A DNA stretch of 64,000 bases from Phenylobacterium sp. (GCF_013911965.1 NZ_JACESE010000005.1:124001-188000), one strand, 5' to 3'. Shown: positions 17,523 through 26,352, numbered from the stretch's first letter. Numbers and translations: made by a program. Notes: generated by a model from the sequence alone, not told the origin.

Positions 17523-17553
17523 GGTTTGGCTCCAGATCAGGCTTGCTGGTAAG

Positions 17554-17579
17554 GACGCTCGCGACGCCCTATCATTACG
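17554..17579 (-). promoter_or_regulatory. ECF-type promoter for the Met/His-rich protein
   Basis: The minus strand reads CGTAAT (17579-17574), 16 bases, CGTC (17557-17554). The distance from CGTC to the start codon (32 bases) is the same as at copA. Confidence 0.65.
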
Positions 17580-17621
17580 CGCACCGGCGGCGGGAGGCGC
17601 TCTTGCAGTGTTTTCTGCTCC

Positions 17622-19142
17622 CTAGAACAGCCCGCGGGGTTGATCGTCGTAGCTGACGAGCAGGTTCTTGGTCTGCTGGTAGTGGGCCAGCATCATCTTG
17701 TGGTTCTCCCGCCCGAAGCCTGAGGCCTTGTAACCGCCAAAGGCGGCATGCGCCGGGTAGACATGGTAGCAGTTTGTCCACACCCGACCGGCTTCGATCG
17801 CCCGTCCCATCCGGTATGCGGTCCCGCCGTCGCGGGACCAGACGCCGGCGCCCAGGCCGTAAGGGGTGTCGTTGGCGAGCCGCACCGCCTCTTCCGGCGA
17901 GCTGAAGCGGGCCACCGCCAGAACCGGGCCGAAGATTTCCTCCTGGAAGATCCGCATGTGGTTCTCGCCCACGAACACGGTCGGCTGCACAAAGTAACCC
18001 GCGTCGAGCTCGCCGCCCGGCAGCGCACGCTCACCTCCGGTGAGGCACTGCGCGCCCTCCTGCTTGCCGATCTCGATGTAGTCCAGAATCTTGGTGAGCT
18101 GAGCTTCCGAGGCCTGGGCGCCCATCTGGGTGGTCGGCACCAGGGGGTCGCCGACCTTGATGCTGGCGACGCGGCTGATCGCGCGTTCCATGAAGGCGTC
18201 GAAGATAGATTCGTGCACCAGGGCGCGCGACGGGCAGGTGCAGACCTCACCCTTGTTGAAGGCGAAGAGGGCTAGGCCCTCCACGGCCTTGTCGAGGAAG
18301 CTGTCGTCGGCGGCCATGACGTCGGGCATGAAGATGTTCGGAGACTTGCCGCCAAGCTCCAGGGTTTGCGGGATCAGGTGTTCGGCAGCCGCCTGCATGA
18401 TCTGCCGTCCCGTCGTGGTCTCGCCGGTGAAGGCGACCTTGGCGATCCGCGGGTTGGCGGCGATCGCCCGGCCGACGGTGCCGCCCGGCCCGGTCACCAC
18501 ATTCAGCACGCCGGGCGGCAGGATGTCGGCGGTCAGCTCGGCGAACAGCATCAGCGTGAGCGGCGTCTGGGAAGCGGGCTTGATCACAGTGCAGTTGCCC
18601 GCTGCCAGCGCCGGGGCGAGCTTCCAGGCGGCCATGAGTAGCGGGAAGTTCCAGGGGATGATCTGGCCGACCACGCCAAGGGGTTCCTTGAAGTGGTAGG
18701 CGATCGTTTGTTCGTCGATTGTCGAGATCGAGCCTTCTTCGCTGCGGATACAGCCTGCGAAGTAGCGGAAGTGATCGACCGCAAGGGGCACGTCGGCGCC
18801 GCGCGTCTCGCGGATCGGCTTGCCGTTATCGATCGTCTCGGCGAGCGCGAAGAGTTCGAGGTTCTCCTCCAGCCGGTCAGCGATCTTGTTGAGCATCCGC
18901 GACCGCTCGCTGGGCGACAGCCGCGCCCAGCCCGCCTTGGCCACGTGCGCCGCGTCCAGCGCCGCCTCGACGTCCTCAACCGTCGACTGCGCGAACTCCG
19001 CGATCCGCGCGCCGTTGATCGGGCTGTGGTCGGTGAAATACTGCCCCCTCAGAGGCGGCGACCAGTGCCCCCCGATGAAGTTGCCGTAGCGGGCGGGGAC
19101 CTTGCCCAGGGTCCGCACGGACTGAATGGCGCTCTGGAACAA
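17622..19142 (-). CDS. exaC: Aldehyde dehydrogenase (acetaldehyde-type, ExaC/AldB family)
   Basis: 506 residues from TTG 19142, chosen because AAGGAG stands 6 bases before it and because it gives the usual family length; the frame opens at 19184. Family features: RYGNFIGG...GQYFTDHSP, the nucleotide-binding [29 protein letters not shown], the glutamate in LELGGKSPN, and the catalytic cysteine in [14 protein letters not shown]. It oxidises acetaldehyde or similar short aldehydes with NAD. It diverges from a zinc alcohol dehydrogenase; an FNR-type box sits between them. Confidence 0.9.
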   Translation of the reverse strand: MFQSAIQSVRTLGKVPARYGNFIGGHWSPPLRGQYFTDHSPINGARIAEFAQSTVEDVEAALDAAHVAKAGWARLSPSERSRMLNKIADRLEENLELFALAETIDNGKPIRETRGADVPLAVDHFRYFAGCIRSEEGSISTIDEQTIAYHFKEPLGVVGQIIPWNFPLLMAAWKLAPALAAGNCTVIKPASQTPLTLMLFAELTADILPPGVLNVVTGPGGTVGRAIAANPRIAKVAFTGETTTGRQIMQAAAEHLIPQTLELGGKSPNIFMPDVMAADDSFLDKAVEGLALFAFNKGEVCTCPSRALVHESIFDAFMERAISRVASIKVGDPLVPTTQMGAQASEAQLTKILDYIEIGKQEGAQCLTGGERALPGGELDAGYFVQPTVFVGENHMRIFQEEIFGPVLAVARFSSPEEAVRLANDTPYGLGAGVWSRDGGTAYRMGRAIEAGRVWTNCYHVYPAHAAFGGYKASGFGRENHKMMLAHYQQTKNLLVSYDDQPRGLF

Positions 19143-19273
19143 GGGGCTCTCCTTGTATTCGCACGCGAGCCGAAGTGCTCGCAACGGCCCTGCCCTGGCG
19201 GAATGTCGCCAGTTCAGAGATGAGCCCGTATCGGACCCACTGGATACTCTTTCTGCACGGGAGGCGCGTCGCC

Positions 19274-19287
19274 TTGACAGGGATCAA
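19274..19287. promoter_or_regulatory. FNR/FixK-type box between aldehyde and alcohol dehydrogenase genes
   Basis: TTGACAGGGATCAA, a full TTGA-N6-TCAA match (one base from the TTGAT-N4-ATCAA ideal). It lies 132 bases from the exaC start and 60 bases from the adhP start, so it could serve both divergent genes under low oxygen. Confidence 0.6.
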
Positions 19288-19346
19288 AGGCAACCTTCGG
19301 CCAGATCATTACGAGGGATGCACGGCCAGGAGAGGAAAGCAGACCC

Positions 19347-20372
19347 ATGGCGACGATGATGAAAGCCGCAGTCGTGCGGGAGTTCGGCAGGCCTCTAGCG
19401 ATCGAGGAGGTCCCCATTCCGACGCCGGGACCCGATCAGGTTCTCGTGCGCCTGGCTGCCACCGGCGTCTGTCACACCGACCTGCACGCCGCCAAGGGCG
19501 ACTGGCCGGTGAAGCCGAACCCACCGTTCATCCCCGGCCACGAGGGCGTGGGTGTGGTGGTCGGGGTCGGCGCCAACGTGCAGCGGGTGCGGGAGGGCGA
19601 CCGCGTCGGCGTGCCCTGGCTGCATACCGCGTGCGGCTACTGCCCCCACTGCCGCACCGGCTGGGAGACCCTCTGCGGCTCTCAGAAGAACACCGGCTAT
19701 TCCGTGAACGGCAGCTTCGCCGAATACGCGGTGGCGGATCCCAATTATGTAGGGCGCTTGCCCGACACCCTGGATTGGGGCGCCGCAGCGCCGCTGCTCT
19801 GCGCCGGGGTCACCGTCTACAAAGGCCTCAAGGAGACGGAGGTGAAACCCGGGCAGTGGGTCGCGATCTCGGGGATCGGCGGGCTGGGACACTTGGCGGT
19901 TCAGTACGCGAAGGCCATGGGCATGCACGTCGCGGCGATCGACATCCATCCCGAAAAGCTGGCGTTGGCCAAGCAGCTGGGCGCAGACCTCACGCTGCAC
20001 GGCCGGGACACCGACCCCGTGGCCGAGATCCAGAAGCAGATCGGCGGGGTTCACGGGGTGCTTGTCACGGCCGTTTCGCCGGCGGCCTTCGAGCAGGCCT
20101 TCGGGGCGCTGCGGCCGCATGGGACCATGGCCATGATCGGCCTGCCGCCCGGCAAGTTCGCCATGCCGATCTTCGACACGGTGCTCAAGCGGATCACCGT
20201 CCGGGGCTCGATTGTCGGAACGCGACAGGATCTGGAAGAGGCGCTCGAGTTCGGGGGCGAAGGCAAGGTCGCCGCGCACTTCTCCTGGGACCGGCTCGAG
20301 AACATCAACGAAGTCTTCGAACGCATGGAACGCGGCGCGATCGATGGGCGCGTAGTCTTGAGCCTGGAGTAG
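19347..20372 (+). CDS. adhP: Zinc-dependent alcohol dehydrogenase
   Basis: 341 residues. The catalytic zinc ligands are in GVCHTDLHAAKGDWP and GHEGVG; the structural zinc site is the four-cysteine stretch CGYCPHCRTGWETLC; the NAD Rossmann motif is GIGGLGHLAVQYAKAMG. Sequence and length match the AdhP/AdhA group of ethanol-active enzymes. With the divergent aldehyde dehydrogenase it can interconvert ethanol, acetaldehyde and acetate. The shared FNR-type box suggests oxygen-limited expression. Confidence 0.95.
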   Translation: MATMMKAAVVREFGRPLAIEEVPIPTPGPDQVLVRLAATGVCHTDLHAAKGDWPVKPNPPFIPGHEGVGVVVGVGANVQRVREGDRVGVPWLHTACGYCPHCRTGWETLCGSQKNTGYSVNGSFAEYAVADPNYVGRLPDTLDWGAAAPLLCAGVTVYKGLKETEVKPGQWVAISGIGGLGHLAVQYAKAMGMHVAAIDIHPEKLALAKQLGADLTLHGRDTDPVAEIQKQIGGVHGVLVTAVSPAAFEQAFGALRPHGTMAMIGLPPGKFAMPIFDTVLKRITVRGSIVGTRQDLEEALEFGGEGKVAAHFSWDRLENINEVFERMERGAIDGRVVLSLE

Positions 20373-20476
20373 CCGCTAGACTCATCTAAAGCGCGGCGGG
20401 GCGGGTGAGGCGTCCGGGCCGGCTCCGCCGTTGCGGCACGACCAGAAGGGCCGATTGGCCCCTCCAGTCGCGACGA

Positions 20477-20503
20477 TGTAATCGTGACGCGACGGGTTGC
20501 GTC
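20477..20503 (+). promoter_or_regulatory. ECF-like promoter variant with 17-base spacer
   Basis: TGTAAT at 20477-20482, then 17 rather than 16 bases, then CGTC at 20500-20503. It is 122 bases upstream of the small exported protein at 20625, which is followed by the copper storage protein. The longer spacer makes it weaker than the others. Confidence 0.35.
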
Positions 20504-20624
20504 TGAATGGACATCAACCGCGGTGCGTCGTGCGGACCGAGTGCGGTCGCGCCGGGTTTAGGGAGCCCTCCAGGCCTCGGCCGGCTGCAGGTCTGGGCTC
20601 GTGGAGAGGACAAGGAGATTCGAT

Positions 20625-20990
20625 GTGAACAGGACAATTGGACGGGCCCTCGGCCTCTCGGCCTTTTTTGCGCTCCTGCCTGTGCTGGGCTCTTCCGCCA
20701 CAGCAGAGGTCTGGCACCGGTACATAATGCGCGGGCAGGTCGTGGAGATGCAGGGTCAGGCGGTGATCCTTTGCGTTGGGCGCGCCGAAGGGGCCAAACC
20801 GGGACAGGTCCTTACGGTCGTCCGATTCATCGGAACGCCGGGGGTGTCGAAAGGTGCTCCGCCTGTCCCGCGCCGCGATGATGTCGGTGCGGTCCGCATC
20901 GACCGAGTTATAGACGAGCACTTTGCCGAGGCGACCGTGGTCAACGGCCAAGCCAGGAAGTTCGATCTGGTCGAACTGAAAGCTCCCTAG
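20625..20990 (+). CDS. Small exported protein of unknown function
   Basis: 121 residues from GTG 20625, with AAGGAG 7-8 bases upstream. A signal peptide (VNRTIGRALGLSAFFALLPV, cleaved around SATA-EV) precedes a beta-rich domain: a short strand GQVVEMQGQAVILCVGRAEG, then GQVLTVVRF and VGAVRIDRVIDEHFAEATVV. The pattern of a value, an 'AEGAKPGQ' turn and a later 'VGAVRI' strand resembles the small beta barrel at the C-terminus of FlgT-like proteins, but that is only a structural impression. One cysteine. It is upstream of the copper storage gene in the same orientation. Confidence 0.6.
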   Translation: MNRTIGRALGLSAFFALLPVLGSSATAEVWHRYIMRGQVVEMQGQAVILCVGRAEGAKPGQVLTVVRFIGTPGVSKGAPPVPRRDDVGAVRIDRVIDEHFAEATVVNGQARKFDLVELKAP

Positions 20991-21215
20991 CGAACGCTAC
21001 GCGGGACGGCGGAACTCGCTCTCCGGTCGCACGGGCCACCGCGGTGCCCAACGGCAAAGTGGCTCCCGGCGCGACTGTTGCGATCGGGGGCGTGGACGTC
21101 TCCGACACCTACCGCCGAGCGGTCGAAACCCCGCCCCTCAAGGTTATCATCGACACCAGAGAGACCCGTCCGACGGACAGCCCGGCATCAAGCCCTCAAA
21201 CATAGCAGAACGGAG

Positions 21216-21650
21216 ATGCAATTGCGCGACCGCAGAGAACTCTTGGCCGGCCTTACCCTCGCCGGGGCCGCAGCCGCCATGCCCGCCGCCGCGCAAGCCC
21301 CTCCTCCCAATCGTGATGGGATGTCGATGGATGATTGTGTCGCGCTCTGCATCGCCTCGCATCGGAGCTGTCTGACGAGCGCTCGCCATGTGATGGGACA
21401 GCCGCAACTGCGCGCGCCGGCGCAGCTCGTGGCGCTGCTGCAGGACTGCGCGGAGCTCTGCCAGACCACGGCCAATTCGATGCTCCGGGGTGCGCCGACG
21501 CACACCCTTCTCTGTCGCGCCTGCGCCGACCTCTGTGAAGCGTGCGCTCAGGCTTGCGACGCCTTCAAGAACGACGCGGTGCTCACCCGATGCGCGGCGA
21601 CGTGCCGGGAGTGCGGCGCGGCATGCCGGCACATGGCCATGGAGATGTAG
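21216..21650 (+). CDS. Csp-type four-helix-bundle copper storage protein, exported
   Basis: 144 residues from the ATG at 21216; CGGAG precedes it. The leader has a twin-arginine-like start (RDRRELLAGLTLAGAAAAMP) as in exported Csp1. The mature protein contains 14 cysteines arranged as C-x3-C and C-x2-C pairs along helices (CVALC, CAELC, CRAC, CEAC, CRECGAAC). In Csp proteins these thiols point into the core of a four-helix bundle and bind many Cu(I) ions. A Tat leader would export the folded protein to the periplasm. Confidence 0.88.
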   Translation: MQLRDRRELLAGLTLAGAAAAMPAAAQAPPPNRDGMSMDDCVALCIASHRSCLTSARHVMGQPQLRAPAQLVALLQDCAELCQTTANSMLRGAPTHTLLCRACADLCEACAQACDAFKNDAVLTRCAATCRECGAACRHMAMEM

Positions 21651-22065
21651 GTGGGCGCTGCCTCCGTCGGCGGGTTCCTGTTGCGCTGATAGCGGTTGCG
21701 CAGCCGCAGAGCGGCGCTTCGTTGAAAGCCACACCGGACCGGAACGGTAACCCCCGCAACTGGGGCGGTTGCCCGTTGTTTCCGAGCCGCCACACGGACC
21801 TACCTATCCCCAGTCGGCCGGCACACTCCGCCATTCACGGCTATGGCTTCAGCTCCAGCATGCCCTCTCACTCCGGGCTCGGGCGCATGGAGCCGGCGCG
21901 GCGTCTAATAATTGCTGAGGATGCCGAGTTGACGTGGATCACTACCCGAGCGTGCTCATGCTCATTCGCCACCCGGCTACATCGCCTTCAAGTCGGTGCT
22001 TCAGGCGCGCCAGGTCGGCGCATCTGAACGCCCGCACTGGACCCCGAGGAATGTGTCGGACGGTG
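21651..22065. other. Intergenic region with no recognisable gene
   Basis: 415 bases between the copper storage gene and the hairpin that follows the convergent lipoprotein gene. Frames through it are short, lack ribosome sites and show no family features. No promoter-motif copies seen. Confidence 0.5.
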
Positions 22066-22101
22066 AACGGGTCGCGCCGCCTTGGGTCGGCGCGACCCGT
22101 T
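22066..22101. terminator. Long perfect hairpin downstream of the lipoprotein gene
   Basis: A 14-bp perfect inverted repeat (AACGGGTCGCGCCG and its complement) with an 8-base loop, 21 bases beyond the stop of the leftward lipoprotein gene. It lacks a strong T-run on either side, but length and position suit a terminator or an RNA-stabilising end. Confidence 0.55.
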
Positions 22102-22122
22102 ATCCTCTGCGAACCGCAGCGC

Positions 22123-22494
22123 TTACATATGATCTTTCATCGGCGGGTCGGCCTTGGCCGGGGGCATCGGCATGCTGTCATCCTTCATCGGCGGCGAGCT
22201 GGCGCCAGACGACATGCCTGAGCCCTGGGCGTCTTTCTGCATACCCATGCCTTGGGCGTGCGCGTCTCGCTCCATTTGCATGCCTTCCTTGTGGCCCTGG
22301 GCGCGCGTTTCAGCCTCGGTCTCGCCATGCGCCGCCGCCGTAGCGGGCGTTGTGGTGTCGGTGGCCACAGCTGCCGCGTCCACAGCGGCTGCGGGGGCCT
22401 CGTCCGTCTTCTGGTTGCAGCCGGTGATCGCGAGAGCGGCGACCGACGAGGTCAAAAGAGCAGCGGAGCGGCAAAGTTTAGATATAGTAGTCAT
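22123..22494 (-). CDS. Met-rich lipoprotein
   Basis: 123 residues from the ATG at 22494, with GAAGGAG upstream (the frame is open much further but is not coding). The signal ends in the lipobox LAITGC (Cys ~26). The mature part is low-complexity: Ala/Thr-rich, then many Met, His, Asp and Lys (GMQMERDAHAQGMGMQKDA, MKDDSMPMPP, MKDHM). This suggests a flexible copper- or silver-binding periplasmic lipoprotein. A CAAAC-N16-CGTC element at 22526-22550 lies at the same distance from the start as the promoters of copA and the protein at 17187. Confidence 0.72.
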   Translation of the reverse strand: MTTISKLCRSAALLTSSVAALAITGCNQKTDEAPAAAVDAAAVATDTTTPATAAAHGETEAETRAQGHKEGMQMERDAHAQGMGMQKDAQGSGMSSGASSPPMKDDSMPMPPAKADPPMKDHM

Positions 22495-22525
22495 TTGTTT
22501 CTCCTTCGGGGTTTGAACAGTGGGG

Positions 22526-22550
22526 GACGAGCTGATGAGCATGGCGTTTG
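22526..22550 (-). promoter_or_regulatory. Divergent ECF-type promoter variant
   Basis: The minus strand reads CAAAC, 16 bases, CGTC, with CGTC 32 bases upstream of the lipoprotein start. Spacing and position match the stronger promoters; the -35 part differs in two bases. Confidence 0.3.
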
Positions 22551-22903
22551 TCGAGCCATTGGCTGGCTGGCTGCAGCACGCTACGGTGACGATGGCGCTG
22601 TTCACGGATGCTATTGCCGTAGCTGTCATCGCCGTAGCGGTTCTCGGTGCGCTTTGGCGAACCTTGGAACGCACTTGGAAGCGGAACGCGGAGGCAGATT
22701 GCCCTGGCGAGGGGCCCCGTCTCCGGCTCGCCCGCTCTTTGGCCTTGGGCCTTGAGTTCCTGTTGGCGGCGGATGTGATGCGAACCGCGGTCGCGCCGAC
22801 ATGGACCGAGATCGGCCAGCTCGCCGCGGTCGCAACGTTGCGAACGGCGTTGAACTTTTTCATCCAGCGCGAAATCGACGCCGCTGAACGCAGGAAGGGC
22901 TAA
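22535..22903 (+). CDS. DUF1622 family membrane protein
   Basis: 122 residues from the ATG at 22535, which has GGGGGA 8 bases upstream; GTG 22520 is an alternative. Two or three hydrophobic helices (MALFTDAIAVAVIAVAVLGA and LALGLEFLLAADVMRTAV) and the family-typical end LAAVATLRTALNFFIQREID. DUF1622 proteins are small inner-membrane proteins of unknown function, often near stress and metal genes. It diverges from the Met-rich lipoprotein. Confidence 0.85.
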   Translation: MSMAFVEPLAGWLQHATVTMALFTDAIAVAVIAVAVLGALWRTLERTWKRNAEADCPGEGPRLRLARSLALGLEFLLAADVMRTAVAPTWTEIGQLAAVATLRTALNFFIQREIDAAERRKG

Positions 22904-22959
22904 GACCCGCCTCAAGGCGCCCGACGAACGGCCACGAGGGGACCGGGCGGCTGAGTGGC

Positions 22960-23817
22960 TCAAAACCACGCCCGGACCCCCACGACGACGGACAGGTTGC
23001 TCGGGGGCTCGCCCTCGGCGCGCGCCATTCTCTTGGTGCTTCCGTAGGTCTGTCGCCAGGAGACGCCGGCATACGGGGCCAGCTCACGGCGCAGCTCGTA
23101 GCGAAGGCGGGCGCCGATCTCTGTGTCGTTGAGGCCCTCGCCGACGCCGAAGCTCCGATCTGCCTGGAGCGCGGCGTTTGCCTCAATGCGGGGCTGAAGG
23201 ATCAGGCGCTGGCTCAGCAATACGTCATAGGAGGCGGTCACTCGGGCCGAGACCTTGCCATCCTGGCTGACGAACAACGCCGGCTCCAGTTCGTAACGGT
23301 AGGGCGCCAATCCTTGCACGCCGATGACGCCGTAGACGCGGGACCGGTCTGGACCTGGCCCCGAGCGTCGCGCGTATCGCACGCCGGCTTGGAAATCGAA
23401 GAACGGGGCGATGAGCTGACCGTAGAGCAACTGGGCCTCTTGCTCGCTGTCAGCCCGTTTGGACGTGCTCTGCGCGCCCTCGCTCTTGACCCACAGGCGC
23501 TTCACGTCGCCTCCATACCAGCCGAAGACGTCCCAGCGGATAACGCCCGGGTCGTCGCTCTCTCGGTACTCTACGAGGTCGGCGAGGAAGTATCCGTAGT
23601 TGGCGCTGTCGGCCGTGGGCTGTGGCCATCCTTCGCGCTCAGCGAGATTGGGCAGCGTCTCGGGACCTCGATCCGAAGCGGCGGGCGCCGCACGATTGGC
23701 GGCAGGCGACATAGCCATTCCGGAGGGCATGCCGGCGCCGGGCAAAGAGGGCGCCTCCTGCGCGTGAACAACGGCAGGGGCTGCCAGGAAGGCGATGGCA
23801 AGAGCGGCCGAGCGCAT
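22960..23817 (-). CDS. copB: Copper resistance protein B (outer-membrane CopB/PcoB)
   Basis: 285 residues with signal peptide (MRSAALAIAFLAAPAVVHA). A short Met/Pro-rich linker precedes the CopB beta-barrel domain: GYFLADLVEYRESDDPGVIRWD, GWYGGDVKRLWVKSEG, and a C-terminal segment ending in VVVGVRAWF, an aromatic-terminated barrel strand. CopB is an outer-membrane partner of the CopA oxidase in copper export or sequestration. It starts 10 bases after the copA stop, in the same operon, under the promoter at 25787. Confidence 0.93.
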   Translation of the reverse strand: MRSAALAIAFLAAPAVVHAQEAPSLPGAGMPSGMAMSPAANRAAPAASDRGPETLPNLAEREGWPQPTADSANYGYFLADLVEYRESDDPGVIRWDVFGWYGGDVKRLWVKSEGAQSTSKRADSEQEAQLLYGQLIAPFFDFQAGVRYARRSGPGPDRSRVYGVIGVQGLAPYRYELEPALFVSQDGKVSARVTASYDVLLSQRLILQPRIEANAALQADRSFGVGEGLNDTEIGARLRYELRRELAPYAGVSWRQTYGSTKRMARAEGEPPSNLSVVVGVRAWF

Positions 23818-23826
23818 CGGGATCTC

Positions 23827-25755
23827 CTACTGAGGGGGCGAAGAGACTTCGATGACGCGGAACATCCCCATCTCCATATGCAGCAGGAGGTGGCAATGCA
23901 TGGCCCATTGGCCGGGCGCGTCGGCGGTGATGGCGACGGTTAGCCGCTCGGCTGGCTTGACGCTGACGGTGTGCTTGCGAGGTTGATGGGCGCCCGCACC
24001 GTTCTCGAGCTCCATCCACATGCCGTGCAGGTGGATGGGGTGCTCCATCATGGTGTCGTTGACCAGCACCAGGCGCAGGCGCTCGCCGTAGGCAAAGGGG
24101 ATGGGCGCGCGGGCCTCCGAGTACTTCTTTCCATCAAAGGACCACATGTAGCGTTCCATGTTGCCTGTGATGTGCAGCTCGATCTCGCGTGTGGGCGTGC
24201 GCTGGTCCTCCTGCGGCGTCACGCTTCGCAGGTCGGCGTAGACCAGCACCCGCGCCGCGGGATCGTCGAAGCCGGAGCCCGGTTCGTGGAGGCGGCTGCG
24301 CGCCACCATCGCTACGGATGAGTTCCCGACGCCATGCGTGTCGGGCCCATGGATGAACGTGGGCGCCACGCCTGGCTTGGCGGCGAGCGGCGTTCCCATG
24401 TGCGCCATGGCGCTGGAGGCCCCGTTCGCCGCCACCGCGCCATGGGCGTGGGCGCTCGTGACCTGAGACTCGACCGCCGCACGATTACGTTCCACGGCGG
24501 CTATGTCGCCCGCCGCGTGCCCAGCTATGCCCATGACGGGAGCCTTGGGGGACGCCGTCGCATTGGACATGCCGGGCATGCCCGCCATGTCGCCGGACAT
24601 CTCCATTCCCGACATGTCCATGCCCATGTCGGCCATGGTGCGCAGCGGCCTCTTGCGACGGGGTGGGATGGGCGCTGTCATTCCGGCGCGCGGCGCGAGC
24701 GTGCCGCGCGCAAAGCCACTGCGGTCCATCGCCTCTGCGAACAGGGTGTAGGCCTGGTCATCAGGCGTGACGATGACATCGAAAGTCTCGCCCGGCCCTA
24801 TCCGGAACTCGTCCACGTCGACGGGCTGGACATTCTGCCCGTCCGCCTGGACCACAGTCATCTTCAGGCCCGGGATGCGGATGTCGAAATAAGTCATGGC
24901 GCCGGCAGCGATGAACCGAAGCCGCACGCGCTCGCCGCGGGTGAATAGGCCAGTCCAGTTCGCGTTCGCTGTCAGGCCATTGACGAGATAGGTGTAGGTG
25001 TAGCCGGTGACATCGGCGAAGTCTGTCGGGTCCATGCGCATCTTGGTCCAACTCAATCTCTCCCTAAGGGTCGCTGGCCAACCATCGCGCGCGGCATCCC
25101 GAAACAGGTCCGCGACCGTCCGCTTTTGGTAGTTGTAGTACCCCGCCTGCTTCTTGAGGTTCTTGATGATTTGCTCCGGCGGCTCGAAGCTCCAGTCCGA
25201 CAGCATCACGACATAGTCGCGCTCGTAGGCGAACGGCTCAGGGGCGGCAGGGTCGATGATGAACGGGGCGTAGACGCCCAGCAATTCCTGTCCCCCGGAA
25301 TGGCTGTGGCACCAGTACGTGCCGCTTTGCAGCAGCGGGAAGCGATAGGTGAAGGTTTCGCCCGGCGCGATGCCACCGAAACTCACACCGGGGACGCCAT
25401 CCATCGCGGGCGGCAGGATGATCCCATGCCAATGGATGGACGCAATTTCCTCGAGTCGGTTTGTGACCCGCAGGACGGCTTCCTCACCCTCCCGAAAACG
25501 CAGCAGCGGGCCTGGGATCGTCTGGTTGATGGCCATGGCGCGGCCGGGGCGATCTCCGACCATCAGCTGGAAGTGACCGATCTCAAGGTCTAGAGCGCGC
25601 TGGCCCCTCGTTCCCGCGACAGGAGCGAGCGCCGCCTGGACGACGCTGGTCCGAGCGTAGGCCGGCGCCGCACGTGCAAGTGCGGCGGAGAGCCCCAGAC
25701 CCCCGCCGGCCGCCAGCACAGCGCGGCGACTGATGAGTTCACGCGAACCGAACAT
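23827..25755 (-). CDS. pcoA: CopA/PcoA multicopper oxidase, copper resistance
   Basis: 642 residues (the CopA of Pseudomonas nomenclature, not the ATPase). The Tat signal is SRRAVLAAGGGLGLSAALA. Copper ligands are visible in order: HWHGIILP, YWCHSHSGG, EHPIHLHGMW and HCHLLLHMEMGM, giving type 1 and trinuclear type 2/3 sites. Between cupredoxin domains 2 and 3 is a Met/Gly/Asp-rich insert (MGMDMSGMEMSGDMAGMPGM, ~370-390) able to bind extra Cu. It oxidises Cu(I) to the less toxic Cu(II) in the periplasm. A strong ECF-type promoter is at 25787-25812. Confidence 0.95.
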   Translation of the reverse strand: MFGSRELISRRAVLAAGGGLGLSAALARAAPAYARTSVVQAALAPVAGTRGQRALDLEIGHFQLMVGDRPGRAMAINQTIPGPLLRFREGEEAVLRVTNRLEEIASIHWHGIILPPAMDGVPGVSFGGIAPGETFTYRFPLLQSGTYWCHSHSGGQELLGVYAPFIIDPAAPEPFAYERDYVVMLSDWSFEPPEQIIKNLKKQAGYYNYQKRTVADLFRDAARDGWPATLRERLSWTKMRMDPTDFADVTGYTYTYLVNGLTANANWTGLFTRGERVRLRFIAAGAMTYFDIRIPGLKMTVVQADGQNVQPVDVDEFRIGPGETFDVIVTPDDQAYTLFAEAMDRSGFARGTLAPRAGMTAPIPPRRKRPLRTMADMGMDMSGMEMSGDMAGMPGMSNATASPKAPVMGIAGHAAGDIAAVERNRAAVESQVTSAHAHGAVAANGASSAMAHMGTPLAAKPGVAPTFIHGPDTHGVGNSSVAMVARSRLHEPGSGFDDPAARVLVYADLRSVTPQEDQRTPTREIELHITGNMERYMWSFDGKKYSEARAPIPFAYGERLRLVLVNDTMMEHPIHLHGMWMELENGAGAHQPRKHTVSVKPAERLTVAITADAPGQWAMHCHLLLHMEMGMFRVIEVSSPPQ

Positions 25756-25786
25756 AGCCCCTCCTCGCCGCTCCCGGCGCTGATCA

Positions 25787-25812
25787 GACGCGGCGGCGCG
25801 CGTTACGTTACA
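25787..25812 (-). promoter_or_regulatory. ECF-type promoter for copA-copB
   Basis: The minus strand reads TGTAAC (25812-25807), 16 bases, CGTC (25790-25787); the CGTC is 32 bases upstream of the copA start. A second GTAAC immediately follows the first but has the wrong spacing. Confidence 0.7.
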
Positions 25813-26012
25813 AGCCTACGGGCTATCGGCGTCGCCGCTCCTCGAGGGCGCGACCGCGCGATCAGAACGACGGACAACGGACTGTTCGCCAACCTGTCCG
25901 CTACAACGGCCCGATGGAGATCGAGACGGCCACTGCCGTCACAGGGCCACCGCGCCGTCTACGGACTCAAATTGTGACCGGTGAAAGCCCTCTCTTACTT
26001 GAGTTCCAGCAT

Positions 26013-26228
26013 CTATTCCTCGGTATCGCTCACGCGCATCTCCGCGCGCTCGCCATGCTGGCGGAGCACATCGACCATCCTTTGGGCCTGATCGACAGCG
26101 ACCGCCTTGCACCAGCATGGCGTCATCATCTGGTGATCGCGCCGAACCGCCCAGCCGTAGGCTTCCTTGACCACTTCAAAGGTAATCGGTCCGCGATCCC
26201 GGCCGCTCGTCGTGTCAGGTTCCGCCAT
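26013..26228 (-). CDS. Small protein with MM and CxC motif, head-to-head with the ECF sigma gene
   Basis: 71 residues. The pattern ITFEVVKEAYGWAVRR...AVAVDQAQRMVDVLRQHGERAEMRV (a beta strand with a Trp, then a helix with AxxxA) resembles DUF2188-like small proteins. A distinctive centre, MMTPCWCKAV, has two Met and a C-x-C that could bind metal. No signal peptide, so it is probably cytoplasmic. Its own ECF-type promoter (26287) is back-to-back with that of the sigma factor (26353). A role in controlling or sensing for the sigma factor is possible but unproven. Confidence 0.65.
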   Translation of the reverse strand: MAEPDTTSGRDRGPITFEVVKEAYGWAVRRDHQMMTPCWCKAVAVDQAQRMVDVLRQHGERAEMRVSDTEE

Positions 26229-26286
26229 GGCTGGCCTCCCTCAATGGCTGCGTTCGCGACCAGTGATGACGCGGACGCATTCTTAT

Positions 26287-26312
26287 GACGCGAGAGCCTG
26301 GCGCGCCTTACA
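26287..26312 (-). promoter_or_regulatory. ECF-type promoter for the small CxC protein
   Basis: The minus strand reads TGTAAG (26312-26307), 16 bases, CGTC (26290-26287), 59 bases upstream of the start codon at 26228. Confidence 0.65.
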
Positions 26313-26352
26313 GCGCGCGGCACGATTGCCCGTTATCTCGGCTCTGGCGGGA

